Shown here: piece after piece, positions 1-11,300 of the stretch
How the letters are laid out: each line of letters opens with the position of its first letter
Numbering within the stretch: the stretch's first letter is position 1
Assembly: GCA_947623455.1 (NCBI GenBank)
Contig: OX392540.1
Location: 29,568,410-29,632,409 of the forward strand
Origin: Mimachlamys varia
Lineage: Eukaryota > Mollusca > Bivalvia > Pectinida > Pectinidae
Length of the DNA: 64,000 bases
Direction of reading: 5' to 3'
Position numbers and translations under genes: made by a program
The notes under the pieces: generated by a model
Seen by the model: the letters and a program-made list of their open reading frames with translations, nothing else
Database searches by the model: none
Told to the model about the DNA's origin: nothing

Positions 1-1
1 A

Positions 2-1840
2 CACTTTACAAAATATTTCCGACACTACCTTTATGGTAAAGAATTTCTGCTCCGCACTGATCACAGCTCACTGCGCTGGCTCTTGAACTTCAAAGAGCCC
101 GAAGGTCAGATGGCTAGATGGCTACAGGTCCTCAGCTCATACAACATAAAGATTGAGCATAGACCTGGAAAGAAGCACCAAAACGCTGACAGTCTGAGTA
201 GAATTCCATGTAGACAGTGTGGATTTGTCCCTGAGCAGGATGGCAAGAAACATGACGAAAATGTCAGAACGGCTCAAAGTCATGCTGAGTCTGAAGTAAA
301 GATCAGAGATACATACCTCACTTCTCTGCTCACGAAACAGAAGGAGGATAAGGATGTTGCAGAAGTCAGAAAATGGGTTGAGGAAGGTGAGAAGCCGTTG
401 TTCAAAGATATCGGTGCTCAAGGAAGATGGATGAAAACATTGTGGGCCCAGTTCGAGTCATTGATCCTGCAAGATGACATATTGTATAGGAAGAATCCTA
501 GCAAGGATACATGTTTGCAAGCTATTGTACCCGTGTCGGGAAGGAGGGCTGTGCTAACCCATTGTCACGATAACGAGACAGCAGGACACCTTGGAATAGC
601 TAAAACCCTGGGTAAGGTGAGGAATAATTATTATTGGCCTCAACTCCAAGCTGATGTCAGGAATTATGTGAGGGGCTGTGACAAATGCAATAAAAGGAAA
701 AGTCCGGGACGAACCAAACGAGTTCCAATGCAGATTGCCGAATCTGGGTTCCCGATGGAAAGGATAGCACTGGATATACTTTGTGAGTTACCTGTCACTG
801 ACAGTGGAAATAGGCATATCTTGGTTATTGCAGACTATTACACAAAGTGGACCGAGTCCTTCGCAATACCAAACATGGAAGCTGAAACAGTTGCCAAGGT
901 CCTAGTCGAGCAAGTAGTGGCACGGTTTGGAGTACCATATGTCATTCACTCCGACCAGGGGTCACAATTCGAGAGTGCACTATTTCAGGAGATGTGTAAA
1001 CTGCTCCACATCCAGAAAACCCGCACAACTGCCTACCATCCCCAGTCTGACGGGATGGTAGAGCGGTTCAACAAGACTCTTGTTAACATGCTGAGCATGT
1101 TTGTGAACACTCATCAGACCGATTGGGATGAGCATATCCCATATGTGATGATGGCATACCGATCGGCGGAGCACGAAACAACCAAATACTCGCCAAATCA
1201 CTTGATGCTCGGACGAGAAGTGAGCACACCACTGGACGTACAGTTCGAGATGCCTAGGAATGCAAAGGCTATTCCGCAGAATCGATGGGCATGGGAACTC
1301 CAGGAAAGGCTTGAAGAGGCACACACTCTTGTAAGGGTGAACACAAAGGGAGCCATGAAGCGACAAAAGAAAAATTATGATCATAAATTGTCATATGAGA
1401 CTTTTCAGCCTGGCGACAGAGTGTTCGTGTTCTTCCCTAATGTCAAAGTTGGTACAACACCAAAACTGGCAAGTAGGTGGAGGGGGCCCTTCAAGATCCT
1501 ACAGAAACTCACAGATGTCACTTACAGAGTGAGAAGTGGACGCAACGGCAAGGCACAAGTAGTGCATGCTGATCGTATTCGCAAAAGAAAAGTACAGGTG
1601 TTGAGCGAGGAGAGGGAGGAAGAGTTTTATGGTTTGAGAGATGCATGTACCCAAGTGGATGACAGGGCTTTTGAGCCAGATGTTACAGAAAGGGCATGCG
1701 CAGAGGAAGATGTACATATGAAACTTCCAGATATGTGTGGTGGTGAACGCACGGATGGAAGGGTAAACCCAAAGCGCACGCGTAGGCAACCATACTGGCA
1801 TTCTGATTTTGTTTCGCGGGCACGCGTGAATATTGCCTGA
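2..1840 (+). CDS. pol: Ty3/gypsy pol polyprotein, C-terminal part (RNase H end + integrase)
   Basis: The frame is open from base 2, so this is the 3' end of a longer polyprotein; the first in-frame TTG (83) is not a real start. Counting residues from 83: residues 1-43 finish RNase H and include the HQNADSLSR ending typical of Ty3 RNase H. The H2C2 zinc finger of integrase is H162, H169, C199, C202. The catalytic core has D231, D291 and E327, with 35 residues between the last two (DD35E). A WRGPF segment near residue 490 is the GPY/F module. The product would cut and join element DNA to host DNA. The tail after about residue 520 is basic and acidic without a recognised domain. It ends TGA at 1838-1840, 55 bases before the next ORF's ATG. 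Confidence 0.92.
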   Translation, partial: HFTKYFRHYLYGKEFLLRTDHSSLRWLLNFKEPEGQMARWLQVLSSYNIKIEHRPGKKHQNADSLSRIPCRQCGFVPEQDGKKHDENVRTAQSHAESEVKIRDTYLTSLLTKQKEDKDVAEVRKWVEEGEKPLFKDIGAQGRWMKTLWAQFESLILQDDILYRKNPSKDTCLQAIVPVSGRRAVLTHCHDNETAGHLGIAKTLGKVRNNYYWPQLQADVRNYVRGCDKCNKRKSPGRTKRVPMQIAESGFPMERIALDILCELPVTDSGNRHILVIADYYTKWTESFAIPNMEAETVAKVLVEQVVARFGVPYVIHSDQGSQFESALFQEMCKLLHIQKTRTTAYHPQSDGMVERFNKTLVNMLSMFVNTHQTDWDEHIPYVMMAYRSAEHETTKYSPNHLMLGREVSTPLDVQFEMPRNAKAIPQNRWAWELQERLEEAHTLVRVNTKGAMKRQKKNYDHKLSYETFQPGDRVFVFFPNVKVGTTPKLASRWRGPFKILQKLTDVTYRVRSGRNGKAQVVHADRIRKRKVQVLSEEREEEFYGLRDACTQVDDRAFEPDVTERACAEEDVHMKLPDMCGGERTDGRVNPKRTRRQPYWHSDFVSRARVNIA

Positions 1841-1895
1841 TTTACCTGTTGTAGCCTGTATAAATGAGCTCTTCATTCATTTGTACTTCCAGACG

Positions 1896-2582
1896 ATGCC
1901 AAAGACCAAGACCACTCCGTTGAAACACCATTGCTCCATGTGCCCCTACACCTCAGTCGAGATCGAGGGCATGACCAAGCACCTGGCAGAGTGTGGCATG
2001 GCTAAAATGAAACGCATGCTGAGGTGTCCAGATTGTGAGTATTGCACCGAGCGCGCCACAAATCTTGCTAGACACCGGAAAAGACATGCAGCGACAACAA
2101 CATCTACCAGTACCAGCAGTCCTCATGCCTCCCCAGAGAGTGACTGGGTCGGACAGGATCCCGGCGACCTGCTCCTGTCAGAATCATCATCCAGCTCCGA
2201 GGACGATGAGGCTGAGTCGCCGCAGAAGCCCCCAGAAGTGCCTCTGGTACCAGGGCGCACTGTAAGGAAACCAACCACCCCAGGGCCAATTCCTTGCGGA
2301 CCAAAACCCATCAACAAGGATGGAGCCCAACCGCCTGCTCAGAACGTAACACCGCGCCTTAAGCAAGTGCTTCAGAGGTACGTCGAACCGGTAGCACTTA
2401 GAGGCCGTCCTGAGATCAGCTCAAAGAGGATGAAGTGCAGTGTGGGTACTCAGACAGAGACCCAAACGACCTCAAATACCTGCCGGCATACCCTCACCAA
2501 GACATCCCGTTTCGAGGAGAACGGAAGGCAAGTCGAACTGGTTGAATACCAAGAATGGGTGGCGCCCATGGAACGGGAGTAA
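1896..2582 (+). CDS. C2H2 zinc-finger accessory ORF of the retrotransposon
   Basis: A 228-residue protein placed between integrase and the 3' LTR, the position of env or other accessory genes. The frame is open upstream to 1833, overlapping the pol end, but ATG 1896 (MPKTKTTP) is preferred because a pyrimidine-rich tract ending in CAG (1890-1892) sits just before it, suggesting translation from a spliced mRNA. Near the N terminus are two zinc fingers: one C-x2-C-x12-H-x3-C and one classic C-x2-C-x12-H-x3-H. The rest is Ser/Pro/acidic and low complexity. There is no signal peptide or membrane segment, so it is not an envelope protein. A nucleic-acid-binding role is inferred from the fingers only. 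Confidence 0.72.
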   Translation: MPKTKTTPLKHHCSMCPYTSVEIEGMTKHLAECGMAKMKRMLRCPDCEYCTERATNLARHRKRHAATTTSTSTSSPHASPESDWVGQDPGDLLLSESSSSSEDDEAESPQKPPEVPLVPGRTVRKPTTPGPIPCGPKPINKDGAQPPAQNVTPRLKQVLQRYVEPVALRGRPEISSKRMKCSVGTQTETQTTSNTCRHTLTKTSRFEENGRQVELVEYQEWVAPMERE

Positions 2583-2698
2583 AGACACTTGTCAATTTAC
2601 TTGTAAATCTCCTTAATACAGCTTTTGGATCATCTGCTCATATTGATTCTTCTGTTACTGTTATCAGCGAGGTCGCTGTTCCTCGGAGGCGTGGGTAG

Positions 2699-3717
2699 TG
2701 TAACGTAGAGTCTACTTACGATTATATTCACTGTACCGTGTTTTGTTTATGCTCGGTGTCAAATAGATGCTTGAATTATTGTAGCGTTTAGAGCCGTAAA
2801 GTTAAAGCGATTAGCTGATGGAGACTACGTAGTGTTGCCTCACTTCCGGTAGTTTCCCGGGGTTTTTGATGGTATATAAAGCGAGAAGACAGCATTGAAA
2901 TCAGTCCTGTTCAGACCATCGAGGAGAGAACATCTCAAAGCGGTAGGTGTGTTACAATAATAGCATCTGAGCTCGTGTACGAAGTATAGCTGTGCAGATG
3001 AGCAGTGTTGAGGGATAGGCTGAAATAGTGCCTTGTTCTCGGCCAGGCTCACTGTTACACGCGTCACGTCTCATTGCTATGCGGTTGAGATAATCGTAAC
3101 ACGCTGGCAGAAACTCACAACATATAAATCACTCGCGTGAATAGTCTGGGTTTGCTCGTCCAATTAGTGCGTTTGACACAGCGGGGCGTGAGAGCAAGTA
3201 GGTTCGCTGAGTTGTGGTGTGTGTTTGGAGAACAGGAGAGCTAGAGTTGTGCCCCTTTGTACAGTCGTTGAAGGTAGCTTGCTCAATGTAACAGCTCAGT
3301 TGTGAAGACACCGTACATGTGAGCGGTGAGCGTTACGGCTCATTGTATAATTATATTAAATAGTTTGTGATTTAGCTGATGCATGTTAAAGTTCTGAGTT
3401 AAAACGTTATTGTTCATATACTGCAGAGTTACAAATAGTCAGTAGTCATTTATTTGCTATACAGGTTCTGAGTAGGAAACTCGCTGTACTGCTCAATTGT
3501 TATGTAGATACATGTGAGCTAGGTAGCTCATTGGTCTCGTAGTTTAATTTAACTTTTGGATAATTGTTAGTTTGCATAATTCTGAGCTCAGTTAAGCTCT
3601 CTCATATCTGTATATATTTGCATTTAACGTGTTATGCTACAGTAGGTTAGACATGCTGTGTACTCAAATACAGTGATTCCGAGAATTGACTCGTAACGAA
3701 CCCCCTTACACGTTACA
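2699..3717 (+). repeat. 3' LTR of the Ty3/gypsy element
   Basis: 1019 bp. It begins TGTAACGT and ends ACGTTACA, a perfect 8-bp terminal inverted repeat of the TG...CA type. It follows the accessory ORF and a purine-rich stretch. No canonical AATAAA is evident; the R/U5 limits cannot be placed. Confidence 0.85.
2873..2880 (+). promoter_or_regulatory. TATA box in the LTR
   Basis: TATATAAA lies about 175 bp into the LTR. About 25-30 bases downstream is TCAGTC, an initiator-like start. This fits the U3 promoter of a Ty3/gypsy LTR. Confidence 0.65.
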
Positions 3718-5214
3718 CTAGTTAGTTGTGTGAGTCCTTTATTAACATCAGAATCGAGTTCATACTATTTATTGGTATACCGTAATAATAAGGACAATAT
3801 TTACTCAGGTAAAACAGGCACATCACATGATATCATAATATTTAAAATACGTTATACCTAGAACATAACATAATTCAGATCAAAATGCAGTACTATTCTA
3901 TATAGTTCTGTACCCTATCCGATTATCACAGTATGTTTAATCAAACTTGAATATCACAGTAATTTTGATTGAAATATATTTTTAGATGAAAAAAACCCAG
4001 CATAAATTGCACCAATTAAAAGTCTGACAGACAACAATATTGAAAGATATCGGTAGCGCTCTATAGTATAATAATTTAGATGTCATATTTATAAAAAAAA
4101 ATGTATTATTAATAAAAAGAGGTTTACGGATTACCCATAAAGTCACATGGTGGCTTATTCCCAATGTTCCCAATCCTAAGGTTCCATAAATAATCAGAGA
4201 CGTATATAAAACCTATACTTCTATCTTGTTATATATACGTCTCTGAAAAAATAGGGAAAATGTTTTATGTCGTTAAATTTTGATTTTGATAAAGAATATC
4301 TAGATTTTTGTTTTTGTAGATTTTATGTAAAGCGTATCATGTTTCCTTCATTATAATTTTTTTTTATTTGTGGGGTGGGAATGGGGGAGGGGGGTAACAG
4401 TCACATAAATTTTTCGTACTGAAACACTTTAATTCGTACTGTATACATTTTCGTACCGGGAAATTTTCGTCTTGGTATTTTCGTACTTCAAATTGATAAC
4501 TATTTTTTATGCAAATCTAATGCTAGATTATAACTGTTTTCCATTATTATAAACACGTCTCTGACTCAAGACCAAAGTCCAATAATAAATATTTATTCAT
4601 GTAAAAGGCAACCATCAAATACATAATACACAAGATTTTGACTCCTTTTATCCTTAAGGTTTATATAAGGCTAGGTTGCATAGGTTGTTATTGTAAACTG
4701 AATAATTTAGCATTATATTATCATGAAGCACCGAATAGGAATATTACCTTCTACATTCAATGAAAAAATAGTCACATTCATGTCCACAAGCCTGGGATAG
4801 CTCATAAAGCCTTAAAGGCTTATTTCCAATGGGGCCTCTATAGTGTAATTTTTGTTTAAATTCTAACGTTCCTTACCTTACCCAATAATTGATTTCGAAT
4901 AACAATATTTATAATAATTGTGGATTAGTTCACAAAACGTGAAGCATCCGTAAATTACAATGTGATTAGATGTTATCACGGCGTCCGCATCTTTAATATT
5001 GCATAAGCTCTACCAAATGTGCCTGTGCATCGCTTAAATCCCTACAAATATAATCCTTGTTGATATTCGAAAGGACTTGCAAATCCGAGTTAACGAGTTA
5101 ATTATGGTTATATTATATGTCTGGACAATGGATAAATTCTCTTGTGAAGAATCTTTCTTTTCAGAATTTGTATGGTTATTTTTTTTCAACGTCGTAAGTG
5201 ACTGAAAGAGCAAC
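3718..5214. other. AT-rich intergenic stretch between retrotransposon and CMC1
   Basis: No gene is seen. It holds a perfect 15-bp inverted repeat (4194-4208 / 4232-4246, arm TCAGAGACGTATATA) with a 23-base loop, a T-rich/G-rich tract near 4355-4395, and the presumed CMC1 promoter region just before 5215, where no clear TATA box is visible. Confidence 0.5.
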
Positions 5215-5341
5215 ATGGCGAGCGGTGACATTCCCTCACCACCGCCAACGAAAGAGGAGCAAGAGAATCAATTAAATTGGCGACCGAGAACAGAATGGAC
5301 AGTCCTCCCATCTTCCTTCGCGTCTGGACCGTTGGGTTTAG
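5215..5341 (+). CDS. CMC1: CMC1 exon 1
   Basis: Encodes the N-terminal 42 residues plus one base. It ends in SSFASGPLGL, with the Gly codon split as G|GT onto exon 2 to give ...GLG-DPED. The donor GTTTGT is weak; I chose it because it restores the phase of exon 2 and continues into the conserved DPED block. The ATG context is AACATGG. Residues 9-22 are Pro- and Glu/Gln-rich without a recognised domain. Confidence 0.82.
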
Positions 5342-8300
5342 GTTTGTGTTCAAGTTCCACAAAATACAGCAGACATGATTTGACTTTGACCGCTCTCAAT
5401 ATCACCAGGTTTAAGGCTTACGCAACCTTTGAAAACACCGGCACGTCTAAATACCAAAACTCCACCCAATGGCCAATACTACCCCATAGACCCATTTATG
5501 TATCCAATACTACTTTGATACTGTAAAATATTACCTTTCTAGAAGATATTTACTTATATATATATATTTTATTGGAAAACATGCCTGTGCGGTTTGCTTC
5601 AGAATCATTGAAAACAAATCTGGAACAGTGCTCGAACACTTTGTTTATTTTTGACGTTTAAATGACATGACGACACATATACAAACGCAGGTAATAATCT
5701 ATTAATGGGGAAAAATATCAATAAAGTTAAGCAATTGTTCTATAGTTAAAATGTAAATATATGGATTGAAAGTCATTTTTTAACTTTCATAGTGCTATGA
5801 AAGGTCAGCCGTTACATCCATATTCAGAATGAAGCCCTAGCAGGCTTCATTCAATATGGATGTAACGGCAGACCTTTCATAGCACTATGAAAGTTAAAAA
5901 AATTACTTTCAATCCTGATATGATAGGACTCATAGAAATTCTGGAAATGCTTCAATTTATTATTGCGGGACCCATCGTTTTCGGCAATTTGTACAAAAAG
6001 GACCCATGAAAATAGATTGTAAATTGGCCGCTGCTCTCTAAGAAGGGTGATAATGCAAATTTGAGCAGACGACATAAACATCATATAGTGTACAGACAAA
6101 TATCATCAAAAAACATCGTTTCCGGAAAGGCTAGCATTCACGAAAATCTGTATTTTGAAAGAATTATTGCAAAATATACAATATAAAATAAAAGTAATGA
6201 TTCTAATGTGGATCTAACACGATTTTGAAAAAAAATAGGTGCGACAGGTGTTACCACTACGATTGTCGACCATCACCTGCCAAAAACAGAAGTTTGCCTT
6301 CGCTTGATTTTCAACGAGTACCAATGACTGTGTAACATAAATAGACAAAAGAAATATGTTAAACTGACACGTTTAGCAAAAATAACAGATATGGTCGCTT
6401 CACTCGTTAAACGCCCCAATTATCTGAATTGGAAGACATATGCACTGATTCAAAATGTCAGTTTCCGGTGACTAATATTTATTTTTTATCTCACTGCATT
6501 TTTGATGATTTGAACAATAAATATTTAATAATTGATTTGTTTTAAAGAAAAGATGTATGAATATTACAATATAAATGACTTTACCACAAAAAACTGAAAA
6601 GAAAAGTTTTATAGGGGTGTTCGAGCACTGGTTCGTCAACATCCGCCATTACACAGGTGTCATGTGACCTGCTGCCAAAAATAAACCAACGTGCACACAC
6701 GATGGTGATGATATGCTTGTATACTTATGGTAAGTCCTGAAATATCACAACTAAACTTTAACTTTTCAATAAGTATTTAAAACAAAACAACAAAAAACTA
6801 TGTTTTGTGTACGAGCACTGGTCGGGTGAGTCTATGATCCAATGTTACATACCATACAGTACAGTATGCCTACCCTTTCAAATTTTTAGTGAATTCTTAC
6901 CAATATACTGCCATTTATTTCAATGAATTTCATTAAAAACTTAGTCATGAAAAGTGATTGAAAATTTGTCAAAATGCATGACATTAAGAGAAAACAATTG
7001 ACGTAACCAAATAGCTTGGCACAAAATGGAGTGGTTTGACGAAAGCCATCAATTACTCAGTACACGAGTCAATTTTCTCCCAAGTTAAAAAAGATCACAC
7101 CTTATCGGTGAAGCGGATCTAGACCAGGACAATCATCGGCAACCAGATAGCTCAATATGCCGTTTCCGAGATGCAAGAACTCTTTTGAAGAGGAGTTAGA
7201 AATCAGTGATTTGATCATGACGTGACTGCGTAAAATTTAGGGCACTTCACAATGGCGGCATTGACGTCCGAATGACAGCTACATTTGATTCGATGTTTTT
7301 TAGTCGCCTTAGGTTACATTAAAAAGGGGCAAAACAAAGGTACAGACTCTAAAACTGAGTCATGGTGTGTTGTACCTAGATGTGTAACTGTCAGTCGTAA
7401 AAGCAACACTCTGGCAAAATGTAACTTTCAGATTGTTTCCAACAGCAAAGAAAAACCCGATTTCGAACACTGGATTGCATTCATATTTCTCAATACAAGA
7501 TTATGAAGATAGATTCTATTCATCAGTGATCTCAGCTAATTTTACTAACACCCAAGAGAAACTGAACTGACATGTACAACATACAGATGCAACAGCAGGA
7601 AAAGTTGTAATGCACTGTTGATATTTCGGAAAGAAATTTATTGAAATACTTGTGTACCCAGATCTCAAATATTGTTCTTATTTACTTCATAGCATCACAC
7701 TTACAAGTTCTACACCTGATTGGACTTTGGTGGTCATTATTATCAGTCTAGGTTAAAGGTGAAAGGTTACTTTGTGGGGTTGGGGGGTGTATCTATGTGA
7801 GCCCCTGCTCACTTTGTGGGGTTGGGGGTGTATCTATGTGAGCCCCTGCTCACTTTGTGGGGTTGGGGGTGTATCTATGTGAGCCCCTGCTCACTTTGTT
7901 GGGTCGGAGTGTATTTCTATGTGAGCCCCTGCTCACTTTGTGGGGTTGGGGGTGTATCTATGTGAGCCCCTGCTCACTTTGTTGGGTTGGGTGTGTATCT
8001 ATGTGAGCCCCTGCTCACTTTGTTGGGTCGGAGTGTATTTCTATGTGAGCCCCTGCTCACTTTGTGGGGTTGGGGGTGTATCTATGTGAGCCCCTACTCA
8101 CTTTGTTGGGTCGGAGTGTATTTCTATTTGAGCCCCTGCTCACTTTGTGGGGTTGGGGGTGTATCTATGTGAGCCCCTACTCACTTTGTTGGGTCGGAGT
8201 GTATTTCTATTTGAGCCCCTGCTCACTTTGTGGGGTTGGGGGTGTATCTATGTGAGCCCCTGCTCACTTTGTGGGGTTGGGGGTGTATCAATGTGAGCCC

Positions 8301-11300
8301 CTGCTCACTTTGTTGGGTTTGGGGTGTATCAATGTGAGCCCTTGCTCACTATGTTGGGTTGAGGGTGTATCTATTTGAGCCCCTGCTCACTTCGTGGGGT
8401 TGTGGATGTATTTATCTATGTGAGCCCCTGCTCACTTTGTTGGGTTGGGGGTATATCAATGTGAGTCCCTGCTCACTTTGTTGGGTTGGGGGTGTATCTA
8501 TGTGAGCCCCTGCTCACTTTGTTGGGTTGGGGGTATATCAATGTGAGTCCCTGCTCACTTTGTTGGGTTGGGGGTGTATCTATGTGAGCCCCTGCTCACT
8601 TTGTTGGGTTGGGGGTGTATCAATGTGAGCCCCTGCTCACTTTGTGGGGTTGGGGGTATATCAATGTGAGTCCCTGCTCACTTTGTTGGGTTGGGGGTGT
8701 ATCTATGTGAGCCCCTGCTCACTTTGTGGGGTTGGGGGTGTATCTATGTGAGTCCCTGCTCACTTTTTTTGTGTTGGGGTGTATCTATGTGAGCCCCTGC
8801 TCACTTTGTGGGGTTGGGGGTGTATCTGTGTGAGTCCTTGCTCACTTTGTTGGGTTGGGGTGTATCTATGTGAGTCCCTGCTTACTTTGTTGGGTGGGGG
8901 TGTGTATCTATGTGAGCCCCTGCTCACTTTGATGGGTTGGGGGTGTATCTATGTGAGTCCTTGCTCACTTTGTTGGGTTGGGGCGTGTATCTATGTGAGC
9001 CCCTGCTCACTTTGTGGGGTTGGGGGTATATCAATGTGAGTCCCTGCTTACTTTGTTGGGTTGGGGGTGTATCTATATGAGCCCCTTCTCACTTTGTGGG
9101 GTTAGATGTGTATCTAAGTGAGCCCCTGCTTACTTTATTTTTATTGAATATCAGGTGATCCAGAAGATATATCGCTGCGTAAAGTTGAAAAAGAGGTTTT
9201 GATTCCCATGGTGATGAGAGACAAGGCATGGATGGAAAAATGTCGTCCGGAAGTAATAGGTAAGTATGTACATATACACAAGTGTGTATAATATACAGGA
9301 TGGAAGTGATAGGTAAGTGTGTACACATACACAAGTGCATATATTATACAGGATGGAAAAATGTCGTCCGGAAGTGATAGGTAAGTATGTACACATACAC
9401 AAGTGTATATATTATACAGGATGGAAAAATGTCGTCCGGAAGTAATAGGTAAGTATGTACATATACACAAGTGTATATATTATACAAGATGGAAAATGTC
9501 GTCCGGAAGTGATAGGTAAGTATGTACACATACACAAGTGTATATATTATACAAAATGGAAAATGTCGTCCGGAAGTAATAGGTAAGTATGTACATATAC
9601 ACAAGTGTATATATTATACAAGATTGAAAAATGTCGTCCGGAAGTGATAGGTAAGTATGTACACATACACAAGTGTATATATTATACAAGATGGAAAAAT
9701 GTCGTCCGGAAGTGATAGGTAATTATAAGTATGTACACATACACAAGTGTATATATTATACAGGATGGAAAAATGTCGTCCGGAAGTAATAGGTAAGTAT
9801 GTACACATACACAAGTGTATATATTATACAGGATGGAAAAATGTCGTCCGGAAGTAATAGGTAAGTGTGTACACATACACAAGTGTGTATAATATACAGG
9901 ATGGAAGTGATAGGTAAGTGTGTACACATACACAAGTGTATATATTATACAGGATGGAAAATGTCGTCCGGAAGTAATAGGTAAGTATGTACATATTCAC
10001 AAGTGTATATATTATACAGGATGGAAAAATGTCGCCCGGAAGTAATAGATAAGTATGTACACATACACAAGTGTATATGTTATACAGGATGGAAAAATGT
10101 CGTCCGGAAGTAATAGGTAAGTGTGTACACATACACAAGTGTATATACTATACAGGATGGAAAAATGTCGTCCGGAAGTAATAGGTAAGTGTGTACACAT
10201 ACACAAGTGTATATATTATACAGGATTGAAAGTTGTCGTCCGGAAGTAATAGGTAAGTGTGTACACATACACAAGTGTAGATATTATACAAGATGGAAAA
10301 ATGTCGTCCGGAAGTAATAGGTAAGTATGTACACATACACAAGTGTATATATTATACAAGATGGAAAATGTCGTCCGGAAGTAATAGGTATATATGTACA
10401 TATACACAAGTGTATATATTGTACAGGATGGAAAAATGTCGTCCGGAAGTAATAGGCAAGTGTGTACATATACACAAGTGTGTATATTATACAGGATGGA
10501 AAAATGTCGTCCGGAAGTAATAGGTATAGTATGTACACATACACAAGTGTATATATTATACAGGATGGAAAAATGTCGTCCGGAAGTAATAGCTAAGTGT
10601 GTACACATACACAAGTGTGTATAATATACAGGATGGAAGTGATAGGTAAGTGTGTACACATACACAAGTGTATATATTATACAGGATGGAAAAATGTCGT
10701 CCGGAAGTAATAGGTAAGTATGTACATATACACAAGTGTATATATTATACAAGATGGAAAATGTCGTCCGGAAGTAAAAGGTAAGTATGTACAGATACAC
10801 AAGTGTATATATTATACAAGATGGAAAATGTCGTCCGGAAGTGATAGGTAAGTGTGTACACATACACAAGTGTGTATAATATACAGGATGGAAGTGATAG
10901 GTAAGTGTGTACACATACACAAGTGTATATATTATACAGGATGGAAAAATGTCGTCTGGAAGTAATAGGTAAGTATGTACACATACACAAGTGTGTATAA
11001 TATACAGGATGGAAGTGATAGGTAAGTATGTACATATACACAAGTGTATATATTATACAAGATGGAAAATGTCGTCCGGAAGTGATAGGTAAGTATGTAC
11101 ACATACACAAGTGTATTATACAAGATGGAAAAATGTCGTCCGGAAGTGATAGGTAAGTATGTACACATACACAAGTGTATATGTTATACAGGATGGAAAA
11201 ATGTCGTCCGGAAGTAATAGGTAAGTGTGTACACATACACAAGTGTATATACTATACAGGATGGAAAAATGTCGTCCGGAAGTAATAGGTAAGTGTGTAC

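Larger units (their letters stand above)
1..3717 (+). mobile_element. Ty3/gypsy LTR retrotransposon, 3' part
   Basis: The left edge cuts into the element, so gag, protease, reverse transcriptase and the 5' LTR lie outside. Present in order are the end of RNase H, the complete integrase, a separate zinc-finger ORF, a purine-rich tract just before the LTR (about 2684-2698) and one LTR (2699-3717). RNase H immediately followed by an H2C2/DDE integrase and an LTR is the Ty3/gypsy order. The pol frame is open to its stop with no frameshift, so this copy may be young. The base after the LTR begins CTAGT, the expected 3' target-site copy, but its 5' partner is out of view. Confidence 0.93.

Noticed and set aside
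1896..2582. Envelope gene of an endogenous retrovirus
   Set aside because: No signal peptide, cleavage site or transmembrane segment; zinc fingers are present instead.
7285..7506. Possible THAP-type exon (SWCVVPRC ... F ... P ... W pattern)
   Set aside because: The start codon is TTG, the spacing only loosely fits C2CH, no conserved AVPTIF-like end is seen, and it lies in CMC1 intron 1. At most a decayed fragment.
7768..9136. Telomere-like G-rich repeat
   Set aside because: The unit is 41 bp with GGGGTTGGGGG only once per unit; no TTAGGG-type tandem is present.
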